Below, in pieces: positions 9,004-21,900 of a stretch of 27,820 nt of DNA. Where the stretch lies: contig JAYMSP010001905.1 in NCBI GenBank assembly GCA_036897095.1, positions 1-27,820 of the forward strand, given 5' to 3'. Origin of the DNA: Plantago elongata. Taxonomy: Eukaryota > Streptophyta > Magnoliopsida > Lamiales > Plantaginaceae. The notes below the pieces were generated by a model. That model had not been told where the DNA came from. It saw only the letters and a list, made by a program, of their open reading frames with translations, and did not search any database. A program made the position numbers and the translations under genes. Positions within the stretch are counted from its first letter, which is position 1; the number at the start of each line of letters is the position of its first letter.

Positions 9004-10190
9004 TCTCGATTGAAGGAAATGGAGGAAGAAACGTGAGTAGAGGTAGAATTGGACGGATCGGTGATTCGATCTGGCAAAATGAAGCCTCGTAATCTCTCGA
9101 TTGGTGTGAACTTTTTCCCTCTTTTTCAATTTCCCTCGTTCAGGTCGTGGGTAATAAAATATAGAGGTGGAACAAGTAGGAGAATGGAAAACTGTGTGAC
9201 GTGTTTTGTGCTTACTTGGCTGGAGATGTGACGTGTTATGATGTGTTTCGGCAAATCAAATTCTTTCTTCTCATGTTTTATCACTCATCATTTCTATTTA
9301 TTTATTTTACTATGCCATTTTTTGATTTTATTTTCTCATTTAGATTCTAGTAGAGATCCTTTCAGGTGTTTTATTCTCTCCCAAAACTTCACGTCAAAGG
9401 TATTTTTTCACGATGTTTCTTGGGTTGTTCGTAAAACAATTGTAATCGGTCTATTTGGCTTGATGAAAAGTGATTTGGCCTAAAATGCACTTCAAATACC
9501 CTCATTTCAATTCCATTCCAAATACAATTTCACCAAAATCCATCCAAATGACCATTCAAATTCTATACCAATCCGTCAAATTTCTTAAAAAATCACCAAA
9601 ACTCATATTTTATTATGATTTTAATAGATTATATTATAATTTTAAATTGTTAGTATTAAAAGTTACATTTATAGTTGTAACATATTTTGTTAACTTTTGA
9701 AGAGATGATATGATTGTTTTAATGCGTCGGTATTATATATTTCAATTAGAGTGTTATACCATGCTTGTAATTTAATTTGGTGTGATGGTTTTAAGGAGTT
9801 ACATGATGGTTTCGAGATGGCTTGTTATAATTTTAAATTACACTCTAATATTATTAGAAAGGTCTAAAAATTCATGTATACCATTAAAACATCAATAAAA
9901 AAACTTAAGTAAGTTACTTGAAATTCAGATTGTCTCCTATTGAAACATTTAGATATTTCAAAGGTATAAAAATATATTCTCATATGAAAAAAGATTACAA
10001 TAAACATTCGTTTGGTGTTTTGTAATGTAAATACAAATTGAATTGGTGAGCTTTGACTTTCTGTCTTTTTGTTCTTCAATTTTCATGTGACACCGTTGAG
10101 AGACTTATCATCAAACTCGATGTTATCACCAGTAAATATTTAAAACATTTACCAACTGCCTTTAAAAATGTAACGACTCTTATTAAAGAT
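9004..10190. other. SAR1 upstream region and AT-rich intergenic DNA
   Basis: The first 100-200 bases should carry the SAR1 promoter and 5' leader (read on the minus strand), but I see no clear TATA box in the expected place. The rest is AT-rich with only short chance open frames, and I recognise no gene or transposon boundary in it. Confidence 0.4.
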
Positions 10191-11320
10191 ATCACATTCA
10201 TGCTTAAAACAATAATAAAGTAGAAACACAAAAAAAAAAAAGCTAGAAAAAATAGTAACATTGATGCTTAAAACAATAACAATACATCTCACAACTATAA
10301 CAATGCCTCTTAAACCTATAATATAGAGTAAACATGAAACATAAGCTAAAAACAATAACTTTAATAGTTAAAACTATAATGAATTCTCTTAAAATAATAA
10401 GTTACGACTATTATAACTACAACAATGTAGGAACATGCAACACGAGCTAAAAATAAAAATATTGAAGTTTTAAACCATAACAATGCATCTTATTAAATAT
10501 ATAACAATGACTTTTAAAACAACAATACATGAGGAACATGCAATAGAAGCTAAATATAGTACGCCCTCCGTTCTTTTAATAACTTTCTAACTTTCTATTT
10601 TTAGAGAAACATTACAAACTTTATAATCCCAAAAATGAAAAGTTTTTACCCCACTAATTAATACTTTATTATTTCTTTTTCCCACTTTATTCAATCTATT
10701 TCTTACTTTATTAACCACTTACAAACTTTATAAATATAATACCTCTTAACAAATAATTTTTTATTAGACATTCCTTAATCTAAGAGAAAATAGTAAGCTA
10801 GGAAGTTTTAAATGGACCGGAGGGGATAACATTGATGCTTAAATCAATAATAATGCATCATAAAACTATAACAAAGTATTGACAAGAAATCAAGTCTTAA
10901 ATATTTTATCAGGGGCTAAAAATACTATATTGCTTCTTAAAACTAGAATTATAGATTTTAAAAATATAACGGAATCACTAAAACAATAATAGATAGAAAT
11001 ATTTAATACAAACTAAAAACATTACAACGAAGATTGAAACCATAACACCAGCTTTTAAAATCATAAAAATGCTAGTTAAATCCTTAACAAAACACCAAAT
11101 AACATTATTACAAAATGATTCCATTTTTCTGTATGAATTTTAGATCTGAAAAGAACAAGTTGTAAAATTATTGAAAAATGAAAAATAAAAAGTAAAATAT
11201 CACTTCTAGTTGATTTTACCGAGAAAAAACGAAATGAATATGTACAACGGTGAATCTTAAAACAATAACAACAGTTCTTAAAAATACATCAATGCTTCTT
11301 AAAACCATAACGAAACACCA
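10190..11320 (+). repeat. Degenerate AT-rich repeat array (AAAACnATAACAATGC-like units)
   Basis: Short units close to CTTAAAACnATAACAATGC recur many times at irregular spacing of roughly 20-40 bases, interrupted by a Stowaway-type MITE. Two longer related blocks follow (about 11085-11240 and 11310-11500); both contain AACAAAACACC/ACGAAACACC, AGATCTGAAAA/AAATCTAGAAA, GTAAAATTAT and AAAAATGAAAAATAA-like words. No coding function is visible. Confidence 0.7.
10562..10826. mobile_element. Stowaway-type (Tc1/Mariner) MITE
   Basis: The termini are CGCCCTCCGTTC and, on the other strand, TCCCCTCCGGTC. They match the CTCCCTCCGTC-like end typical of Stowaway and are flanked by TA dinucleotides at 10560-10561 and 10827-10828. 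The interior holds inverted ACTTTCTAACTTTCT- and AGTAAGCTAGGAAGTTT-like subterminal sequence. It is about 265 bp, has no coding capacity and interrupts the surrounding repeat array. Confidence 0.82.
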
Positions 11321-11499
11321 GATAACATCTGTCTGAAATAATTCAAATTTTCAAATGTACGAATTTCATATCTAGTTTCAAATCTAGAAAACCAGATCGT
11401 AAAATTATCGAAAAACGAAAAATAAGAGGTCGATTTTCACTTCCGAATGAGATGCAAACCAAAAAAAGGCAACATGAATCAATATAACAAATGAGAAAA

Positions 11500-12420
11500 T
11501 AATAAAAACCACAAATCTATTGATCGATTCACTTGAATTTTGATGGATTTGAGTAAATCCAGTGAAATTGTTTCGAAATCAGGTGAAATGTTTTGAAATT
11601 CAGAGAAATCGTTGAAATTCGATGGAGATGATTCTCCCAAACATAATCAGAGGAGGAGGCGCCACCACAAATGTCACCGGTGTATATGGGGAGTGAGAGA
11701 GAGAGAGAAGAAGTATATGTTTCTCTCTCTAGCTAGGTTTTTTAGAAAGAAAAATATAGTTGAATGTTATGATTTTTGTATGAACTTCTTGTTATTTGGG
11801 GTATTTATACAAAAGTAACTAGCCGGTTCATTATTGTAAAATTGAATTTTTCTATAAAGTAGAAAATCTCTCCTTTTACTATACTTACTCAAACTTCACA
11901 TGTTTCGATTTTTGGGAATACAACTATCCCGATATCAAATGGTTTAAAGAATCATTAACCCTGTTTGATATAATTGTAAAACTAGATGTTAATTACAAAA
12001 TTTAGGGAAAGAGCAGTTTTTTCATTGGATATGGAAATTTCACTTTATTTTTTTATTTATGGTATGTAGAAATTTTATTTAGTGTCTATGAGTTTTGAGT
12101 GAATTTACTAAGAAACAACTTTTAGATAGAGACATATAAACATAAGTTTATAATATTACAAACTAATGCCACACAATCAAGGGCTAACAATTTAGATATA
12201 CAAAATGGATCAATATATATAACAATGTAACCCATTTTGCATCATTATCACTGTTAACCTCCAAATCAAACTTTCTCTCTCTAATTTCTTTCCCAACCAA
12301 GGGCCAGCAACATAGAGAAGAAACAACCGATCAAACTTGTTTTCCGATAAAAAAATCGACGATTACATTCATACATTGTTATATTATGCAACAAAAAAAA
12401 ACGAAGGTAATCTCTGATTT
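11500..12420. other. Spacer between the two repeat arrays, with GA/CT-rich tracts
   Basis: No gene is recognised. A GA tract at 11694-11712 and CT tracts at 11719-11730 and 12271-12281 look like the pyrimidine-rich leaders of plant transcripts, pointing outward in opposite directions. A GC-richer piece at 11650-11690 stands out from the AT-rich surroundings. Confidence 0.4.
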
Positions 12421-12559
12421 CAAACAATTTTTATTGTTTTATTTTCATGTTTCGAATGATAAAATAGTTCAAGTCTATGTAGATATGAAAAGTCAAGTTT
12501 GAAAAATTATAGATCTAGATCAATTCATCTATATTTTCGTATTTAGATGACAGCTCATT

Positions 12560-14200
12560 GATATTATTGTTGTTTATACATTTACGAGGTGTAATCATGT
12601 TTGCATAAAGGATTATATAGTGTGTTTTTTCAAAATATGACCTCATATATCAACTGAGATATGAAAAAAAAACGTCTATATGTTTATAGTAGTATGTGTT
12701 ATGGTCTCAAGAATATTGTCTATGTTTTCAAGAATATTATATATGTTTTCATTCAAAATGTGACAATCGTTTTGAGCTCTGTTTTTCGACATATTATTTT
12801 GAATTATGTTTTTACTGTATTTTCTATATTCTTACGTATATGTACTATCTTCTCACTTATATATCATATTTTCTCAGCAATATCTACTACGTTTTATATG
12901 AAATGATTGCTAAATAATGTTGTTGTTGTTTATTCATTCACAAGGTGATTGTAATAAGGATTTGGTGATGTATTCAATCATGATCTGACCTTAACCATCA
13001 ACTCAGATCTGGAAAAAAAAGAAGGTATACAACGTTTCTATGTCTTTCTTTTATGTGATATGTTCTCAAAAATATTACTTAATTGTTGTTGATGTTGTCT
13101 ACGAATGTTTATGATGATACAAAGATTGAAAGTATATGTTTATGATCTCTATTGTTCCTATTTCTACTATGATTTCTACCTTTTCGATCCATAAAAAATT
13201 GTTACTAAACATGTTACAGTTTTAATTCAATGATCTTTACAAATATTGTTATGTTCTCTGTTATAGTGACTATGATCTCTACAAACACTACTATGTTCTC
13301 AAGTTCTATACTAAACTATACACTATGCAATTAACTTCTTTGTTTTTTGTTATAATCATTATGATCTCATACATAAATTCTACGATCTTAACTAAAAATA
13401 AAAGTTATGTAATTTATATGAAGTCAATGTTATATTCTTTAATATCAATGTTATGATGTCATATACGAGCACTATGATATAAAAAAACACTACTATAATA
13501 TAAATTATATTCTCAATCATAACAACTATGATATAAGAAAAAACTACTATGATTTATGAACTTACGGTTATGATCTCAATTGTAACTACTATGATATAAC
13601 CCTTCTATGATGTTAATTGCAACAATAGTTGTTGTTGACAACTCAAACAATGACAGTTTGACAATGACAACAGTGACTAATCGTGATAACTTTGATGTTC
13701 GAGACAACCTAAGAGAAAGACATGCAATAACATTCAAAATGTGTACGTACATGATGAAAATGAAAAAATTTATCATAAGTACTTAATTTATGTGTAGTCA
13801 TGTTGGAAAACCATAAGCAAAACCGAAAACACTTGTTCTAACACCTTCCCAAGTTGTAACTAGAAGAAGATGAATGCAGCAGAAATAAAAGAAAAGTACG
13901 TGTGGATGACTATGTTATTAGTTATAATGACTATGTTATTAGTTATAATGACTATGATTTCAGTTATAATGGCTAGATTTCAGTTATAATGGTTATGTTC
14001 TCTTTTATGATGACTATATTTTCTGTTATAATAACTATAATTTCAGTTATAATGATTATGCTATCTATTATATGCACTATGATCTTAGAGTAATAAATGT
14101 CTATGTTTTTATTTTAAGTTACTATGTTCTTTTCATAAATTACCATGATTTCGAAATGAAAACACTATGATACCAATTGAAAACATTATGATTTAAAATG
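12560..14200 (+). repeat. Degenerate AT-rich repeat array (TTATAATGACTATGATCTC-like units)
   Basis: Units close to AGTTATAATGACTATGATTTC, about 21-22 bases, recur through the region. They are clearest at 13907-14075, where at least seven near-consecutive copies are seen. A longer duplication is embedded: 12565-12730 resembles 12917-13070 (GTTGTTTATTCATTCACAAGGTG, CAACTCAGATCTGGAAAAAA and ATGTTCTCAAAAATATT types). The apparent open frames are chance products of the AT-rich composition. Confidence 0.7.
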
Positions 14201-14622
14201 AAACCTTATGTTTATAATCTCCAAAAGATGAAACATATATTACATATCTTTAACAATTAACTAAAAGTTTGTACTCTTACAAAAAATTCATAATAAAATA
14301 AAGTTTAACATCTTGTTCATGATTGTTCAAAATACAAAAAGATAATTCATCAAACTTCTTAGTTTCTTACAATTTGCATACATCACTTTTAAAACGCATT
14401 ATAATGTCAACAGAAAAATACTATAATTTCAGACTAAATTCATATGATCCCAACTTAAAACTCTATGATATGAAATCGCGAGCTCCCGCAAGTGGATCTG
14501 TAAGAGGATTCGCGAAAAATGATACTTATCCGAATCCGCGAAAAACACTTGTTTAATGGCAAATTGCAAAATGATCTCGTTTCTAGTTAAATTAACTAAA
14601 GACCATTTCTCTTGAGACTTTG

Positions 14623-14795
14623 TGGTGGGTTTTTACGTACTGTCTGTGTATTTTTATTTAGGGTATATGGGTTTTTACGTTGTCTTTGAGTTTTTATCTA
14701 AGGTATGTGGGTTTTTACGTTTGTCTGTGGGTTTTTATTTAGGGTCTGTGAATTTTACGTTGTTTGTGGTTTTTCATTTAGGGTCTGTGAGTCTT
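14623..14795 (+). repeat. Minisatellite, four copies of a 40-42-bp unit
   Basis: TTTTACGT recurs at 14631, 14673, 14713 and 14753, spaced 42, 40 and 40 bases. Each unit follows the pattern GTGGGTTTTTACGT, TGTCTGTG, TTTTTATTTAGGGT. The string TTTAGGG, identical to the plant telomere unit, occurs once per copy in three of the four copies. Confidence 0.9.
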
Positions 14796-14859
14796 AATAC
14801 AAAAAAAGCAAAATTCATATATCTAATGGAGAAACCGCTCTTTCCCTAAACTATCTCGA

Positions 14860-15400
14860 TGTTAATTTTGTTTACACATTTCGAATGAAGTTCAAGATTA
14901 AATTTTGTGACTCGATTTTTATTTCAGTTAATAATTACTATATTATATTTCTATCTTTATCGTGTCCTTATATTTTCAATCATATTTGTGCATTTGTCTT
15001 TCAATATTCTACACTGCACATTAAACTTCGTATTCAAAAGCAAACTGTTATTTATTCTGAGACGGAGGACGAAGTAACTATTTCCCTATTTTTTACTCGG
15101 TTACTATTCATCAATAATTTTCTTCTATAACTCACATTTAACTTCATATCAAATAACCACTCAATGATTTTTCATAACTATAAAATGTTTAATTTTTTCA
15201 ATTTGTATTATTGCATCCAGCCCTTTATAAAACAATCTTCATCATTTTTCTGAGTTGTATCTATTTATACAGGATTATGTATAGAAGATGTTAACTTAGA
15301 AACCAAAACAAGACAATGGAAGAGTATTAAAAAGATTTCGAATACATGTTTGTAATGTTCTCACAAATTCAACCATTTTAAGGTCTTTTCCCGACATTTT
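14860..15400. other. AT-rich intergenic DNA with a possible truncated MITE end
   Basis: GAGACGGAGGACGAAGTA near 15059-15076 resembles the outward end of a Stowaway-type MITE, but I could not find its inverted partner upstream. No gene is seen. The distal part may include sequence downstream of the dehydrogenase transcript. Confidence 0.35.
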
Positions 15401-15996
15401 AAGTCCTAAAACATATTGGTAGCATAGCACCCTTCACTAAACCTTGTGGACCTCCAATACAGTGAGGGCAGGCTTGTCACACCAGAGTTTTGACATCCTA
15501 CAACCCATGTTTAGGACTCAGAGACATGATATAAGAACCGATGATACTTATATTGCTCGAGCCCCTGCCATGGCTTGGCTGAATATCGACCAGAACTGAA
15601 AAAATTAACGTTACAGGCCTACACAAGAAACTTTCAAAGACTAATTCCAGCTTACAGATTTCATTGATAATATTTATGAACCAAGTTTTTGAACAAATGT
15701 TGCAATTACAACCAACATTGGATGCTCTCATATATAACTGATCTATCCGGTACTTTTATTTCAGGTAACAAATTTCTACTACAAACTCATGGCAATCATC
15801 AACAAACCCGGGTTTCTAGTCCTAGTTATAAATTACGAGTCCGGAAGATGTTGAGGTCGTACACACTTGTGCAGATAAATATCCGTAGATGGGAAACCTT
15901 GGCACATATCACAGACTTTCCATTCTCAACGAACTGGAAGCTTCCATGGGATTCAACTAAAGTGGTGTATCAACAAGTTATCATGCTCCAAGAAGC
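15401..15996 (-). other. Probable 3' untranslated region and downstream flank of LPD
   Basis: This stretch lies directly after the dehydrogenase stop codon on the minus strand. Open frames here on either strand lack recognisable protein features. The transcript end cannot be placed from sequence alone. Confidence 0.4.
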
Positions 15997-18900
15997 CTAG
16001 ACCGCAATTGGCTCAGCAACTGGATTAGAACTGCTGATTTTAACCTGTGGTGAAAAGGAGCATTGAGTTATTTATCTTTTTTTGTTGATAATGTGATGCA
16101 TTCGCACGACTTCAATTTGACATGGGGATGAATCAGAGATGTGGCATATACAAGGTCTTCTTAAGCCAAGAATAGAAATGTGAATGAAACAAATCATCTA
16201 ATGTACCATTGGAAAATGTGAGTGGGCTTCGGTTCAGTAGATAAGGAGGGTTTTCTCTTTACCTGCAATTTGTATGTGCAAGCGCATGAGGGATTCTTGG
16301 CTAGAACCTGATAGTCTCATCTCATTCTCAGATAGCTGAGCAAGACTTTACTACTAGGAAGGGTTTTTTATTAAAGGGCAGAAAAAGAGAGATAAAACTT
16401 GTCTTACGCAATACTACTGTGCTTAATAACAGTGAACTGCAGTTCATTCAGATCAAAACAGATGATCAACTATTTGTTTCAACAAAAATTAAAAGGTTGG
16501 ATGTTAATTCATGAGGAACTTGTCATAAGATATTTGATTTGTGTGGCTCAGTCTGTCTACAGGAGAAAGATCAAGCACTCATGTACCAGGTTCTAGAATT
16601 GCACTAGGATGAGCCAATTACAGGACAAAAACAAAGTAGAGTCTCGTATTGCAACTTCAAGAATGGATTAAAAGAAAACCATTTTGCTTTATGTGTTATA
16701 GTTGCAGATGCAGTTGCACAATTTAAGCTAAAGGAAATTTTATTTCTGTTATAAAATATTAAAATCAATGAGAATGACTAGGCTACCTTTGCTGATTTAA
16801 AGAGTTCATCGAGCACTTCAGACAACGTTGGATGTGCATGCACTGCAAACTTCAAGTCCTGTACAGTGAAAGAATGAGCAAGAAGCAAACATCTAAAAAT
16901 AGTTTGACAAAGTGTTGGATGTAATTGAAAATATTACAATGCCTGGAATCTTTATAACTTAAAGAAGATTTATTCTTCTGGAAATGTCAGATGTACTGTA
17001 TTCTACGCTTTCCATCATGATTCGTGACTAAGGTTAGTTAGATTCATTGTCTGCAAACAGAGTTTGAGGATCGTATTTCTGTACAATATTTTTGAAGTAA
17101 AATATAGAAATACCTGCAGACGTGTTCCCATGGCTATTGCATTTGAAGCTTCATGTATGAGATCAGCTGCATGCATACCAAAAATATGAACGCCAAGAAT
17201 CTCTCCGTTGTCAGGTCTGTATATCAACTGCAAAAGACAGAAATTCCAGTTAGCGTTATATTAATATATCTGAATTGGAAAGAAACTGCGTGTGCTTTGT
17301 TTTATTTGCTCTGCACTGAAAACAAAACTGTGGAGATACACAATTAAATCTGCACTTATAGCCAGAGATTGAAAACTTCTCTGTACATACACTAGTACAT
17401 ATTTATAATCATCTTCTAAAAGGCAATTGGGGTCAGCTACCCCTTTAAAATATAGTATTACTTTAATCTTGTTAAGATGTTATTTATGCTTTAATCCCCT
17501 ACACTTGCTAAATTTTAACAATAAATTCTCATAGTTATGTGCTATTCTAGAGTTGGCCACGATATATAAGACTCATGTAATTACTGTCAAACAATACTCA
17601 AAGGTTCAATATTATTATATCCTTAATCTCTATTCCTTTTCTCTTAGATCCGATAAACAAGTTAAGAAGATTCACAAGGCAAACTTCATCAACACTCGAG
17701 GCACTTTCTACGTTATCTCCTATATAGAAATTCATAACATTTGTTCCGTTGATCTAAATACTTTGTTGTTTCATTTTTAACCGCAGATCCACTTGAAGCG
17801 GCATTATAAACATATTGTTTATACTATAAAAAAAAAACGTATAGTATAAAATATGATGTGACTATCCTGTTACATATAATGCTCACTTGACCACTAAACT
17901 TCGGTGAAAAGAATTCCAGGACCAATTAAAATATTTTACGACACTAGATAAATTTGATCGATTCCACTCACTATGTATTTATGTTAGCCTCATCTGGCCA
18001 AATTAGCTGGCTTTTGCCTGCTTTTAATGTATATGTTCATGAAATCTTTTGAATGATATTTTAGTAACATATGCATCTTACAATGTGAAAATTCTGAGTC
18101 TCAGCCAAACCAGTTGAAAATTAAGACCCAATAGCTAGTGCAAATTCAAGACAAAAACTTTGCATTACCTTGGCAAGTCCTTCTCCTTCATTCTCAGCAA
18201 GGGCTTTAGTGTTAGCTTTGAAACTTGTCTTGGCAATGCTTACTTCAAATCCCTCCTTCTCAGCCTTCTCTCTTGCTTGAGGCTACAAAAGTAGTCCACT
18301 TTAGAAACAGAGTGTAATACAATATGAACTGAGTATTGTATAAATGTATGATTTCTTCTATACTAGAATTGGAGGTTTTGTTGTCCTAGTAGTAAAAGAC
18401 AGAAACACAGGTCAAAATAAAATAATAAAATATGTTAAAAAAAGCGATTTAGGGCGAGTAGATCGGTTAATCTCATTTCCTATGCACAAGAATTAAGTCG
18501 TGAGACACATTCAACCAATGACTCAAGTTCTGTTGGTCATATTTCCCTATATCAAGAAATCATGATCCACTGTCAAACTTATTACAATTCCAAGAGAAGT
18601 CAAACCATAAGCAATATGAACTCATCTCCCTGTCCATTGTTAATTTCTCTAAAACAACTTCATATCCACATAAAAATTCAGTGGAAGATAGCAGGCAAAC
18701 ACCGTACCTTTGAAGCTTATCAAATTTTATTAAAAAAGTAAATAACTGAATTTGCATTTTACACTGACACCTAACAAACTTTCAAGTCCTCATCTCTAGA
18801 GTAACTCTATGTAAAGAGTCGCTTGTGTTCATCCACGAAAAGATATTATCGAACAGTGTCTGAAGCATTAGGAAATCTGGACCAAATTGTACATAATATA

Positions 18901-21900
18901 CTATACCTCGAGGTCTTCCCCCACCCCAGAAACTTCAAATGCAGAACGACAATGTACATACATTGATAATATGAACAAGAGGATCATTCCTAGAACTGAT
19001 TCTGGCTATGGACATGGACGATGTTACTCATATTCAACTAAGGAGTTTCCATAAATGATAAAGACCAAAAATTGGAAAATCGAGCTGAAACTGAATCCCT
19101 GTACACTAATCCTCCTAAATTGCAAAATGGAAGTGGCAAGTGAGGCTAAATCGTACATAGTTCAGCAGTTCATTTCTAAAAGTAAAACCACCTATATTTT
19201 TTGTCAGGGGAAAGCTGCAGTATTTAATAGAGAATTTGAATGCGCTTAATGCAGTCACTCACTGACAAATGAGTATCCATGTAGAAATGAAGCATACGGT
19301 AAGGCAAATATGAGATAGACAGCATGGAGCTGAAATTTCTGATTAATAATTATACCTCCGTCAATCCAACCATACTGATTTCAGGATGGGTGAAACATGC
19401 AGCTGGAATGCTTAAATGATTCAGCACATGGTCTGTCCCTGAAACTTGCTCGACCACTACAAATGTGCACCAGAAGTTAAATACACTACACTGATTAAAT
19501 CATCAAATAAGTTTTACAAAATCAAGAGTTTCAAGTTTAGTACCAGAAATTCCTTGTGCACTTGCTGCATGGGCAAGCATCATTTTCCCATTAGCATCAC
19601 CAATGCAATATAAATGAGGCACCTAGTAATGAGAAATGGGTTAGTAGTTGGTACATAGGCATAATGCACACATGAAAGAAATAAATCAATGATTTAATAT
19701 ACAAGAGAAGTGAGGTCTACCAAATTCCCGCTTGCATCAATCACTCTCATGCGCTCGTCAACAGGAATAAAACCACGTTGTGTTTGCACATTGATCTGTA
19801 AAAAGTTCAAATTATTCAGAGATGTACTCTTTCAAAATAGAAGAATATTTTTTCAACCTTAGCAAAATATATAATCAGTCAACTTGACTAACATTCTCCA
19901 GACCAAGTCCTTGGGTAAATGGAGCTCTTCCTGTTGCAATAAGAGCTGCATCAACCTGCAGGAAGTCATGCTGATCATTAGTACATGCGTCGCAGCAAGG
20001 AGTGTAAAAACTCAAACCGGTAGATTAATGAATGCATAAAATCTAACACAAACACGTAAAAGCTGCCTCAAGCCAAGTATTGTTCATGCAAGAAGAAATA
20101 AAGATCACTAACAGATAATAAGATGGCCTTGAATCTTTACAAGATTGGAACAAGAAAACATATTTTTAAATATTATTCAGAATAATACATATCCCCACTT
20201 AATTGTTTACGTTTTCAGTTCTCTGTAGAAAAATAATTTCTAGTTCTAGCTAATAATTTTTAGAAAGGAATAAAAATTCGATGTCAAATGTAAAGTTTGT
20301 TTACATCATGAAAATTCTGGGAAAATGTGCCGACTGCTTGCAAACCTAGGTCCTTTCCTGAGAGAGTTTGCTTAAACTAACCTCAATAGTGTCTTTAGGC
20401 TCCTTTGTTTTTGCATCAATAAGCTCTATCTGCACTGGTTTTCCATCTTTTGCAGGAGTGATCTGTACATCAAAGTTGAAAGAAAAAATAAATGATAACA
20501 GCACATCTTTTAAATATATTGAGTGATCTACAACACAGCACGAAATCAGCACCTTGCTTGCAAATACACCAGTGTGATAGTCAATCTTGCGAGGATTAAT
20601 AAGAACTCGCTGGGCCAACTTTCCGATCTCGGGATCAAACCCAGGCATGAGTTGATCCAATGCTTCAATAAAAGTTACCTGTGAACACATTTCAATTAGC
20701 TTGCTCTCTATTAAAACTGTAAAATGGTGTAAAAAGAAAAGGCTTTTCAGTAAGACTTGCAGAATCATGGTGATTTGGAATCTTCGATATCAGAGTATAG
20801 GATTCGACCATGGAACAAAATAAAAGCAATTAACAGTTTTCCGAAATAACTAATTCATTACGCAGAAAATCATTGTAAATAGCGTCTAGCAAGAGAAGGA
20901 AATGTGAAAGGAAAATTTACTTTAACATCTCCATAAAGCATTTTACAAGACTTGTGGAACCATTGAGTATTAGAAGTCTAAGGAATTTACATAAAATGCC
21001 ATACCTCACTCCCAAGTGCTGTATACACATCACTAAACTCAAGTCCGATGTATCCACTTCCAACAATAGCTATCCATTCCGGAACAGACTCCAGTTTAAG
21101 AGCATGATCACTGGTTATAACGGACTTTCCTGCAGATGTGCAAATTGAGCGTAACATGAATGGACCAAAAATACGAATAGTAAAAAAAAATTGTGGTGTT
21201 AGTGCAACTAATGTGCCCCTGGTCTCGTTATAAACATTGACAAAAAGGCAATGAAGAATTAGAATGAAGTTCTACGGTTCTACTAAATCAAAGAGCAAAC
21301 ATGCGATCTCTTTTCTCGGAGTCACTTATAAAACTGGGATTTCTACTATCGTTCAACGCAAATATGGATAGAAGTTCCTCTAGGCCTTCTAAAATTATAG
21401 TAAACAAACAGGTACTACCTTACCCTACTTGTCAGTTATGTCCTTGTAAGCTCTATGAATGAGATTATGAGAGCACGCGGAGCTCATTTTATGATGTTAG
21501 TAGAATTCAGAAAATAAACTTTTCATTGAATGTCTAGACACGATTGATTTATATTATAGGTGAAGTAGCTCTCTGGAATTCACAAATAAGAGATTCTGAG
21601 GCCTCTTTTGAAAAGGTACAATAATGATGAGAGGATTTGTGTCCAATTATTAAGAAATGATAAATTGAACACCTCCTTATCATCATTCTTCTATCATTAC
21701 TCCAGCATGGCCCAAAAAAAACCGCCCATGGTGCAAGGGAAGAGGCAAAGGAATAATGAATAAAATTCAGATAGATAGATATGCTGTGAGCAAACTTATG
21801 CAAGGTAATGTAACATAAAATTATGAGAAGGAAGAAGTAACTACCATCAACTTCAATTCCCTTGGGCACCAACGGAACTGAGCCAGTAGCAATAATTATA

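Noticed and set aside
8785..9129. A longer SAR1 start at 9129
   Set aside because: The extra 42 residues are unlike any SAR1 N-terminus, whereas MFLVDWFYG at 9003 is the invariant family start. The longer frame is 5' leader sequence.
12661..12917. Overlapping 73-81-codon frames rich in Tyr, Phe and Ile
   Set aside because: The composition follows directly from the AT-rich repeat array. There are two overlapping frames with no motif or signal for translation.
14623..14795. Interstitial telomere array
   Set aside because: TTTAGGG occurs once per 40-bp unit rather than in tandem, so this is a minisatellite that merely contains the word.
15689..16000. 103-codon plus-strand frame
   Set aside because: It covers the antisense of the last LPD exon end and its 3' flank, with no recognisable domain.
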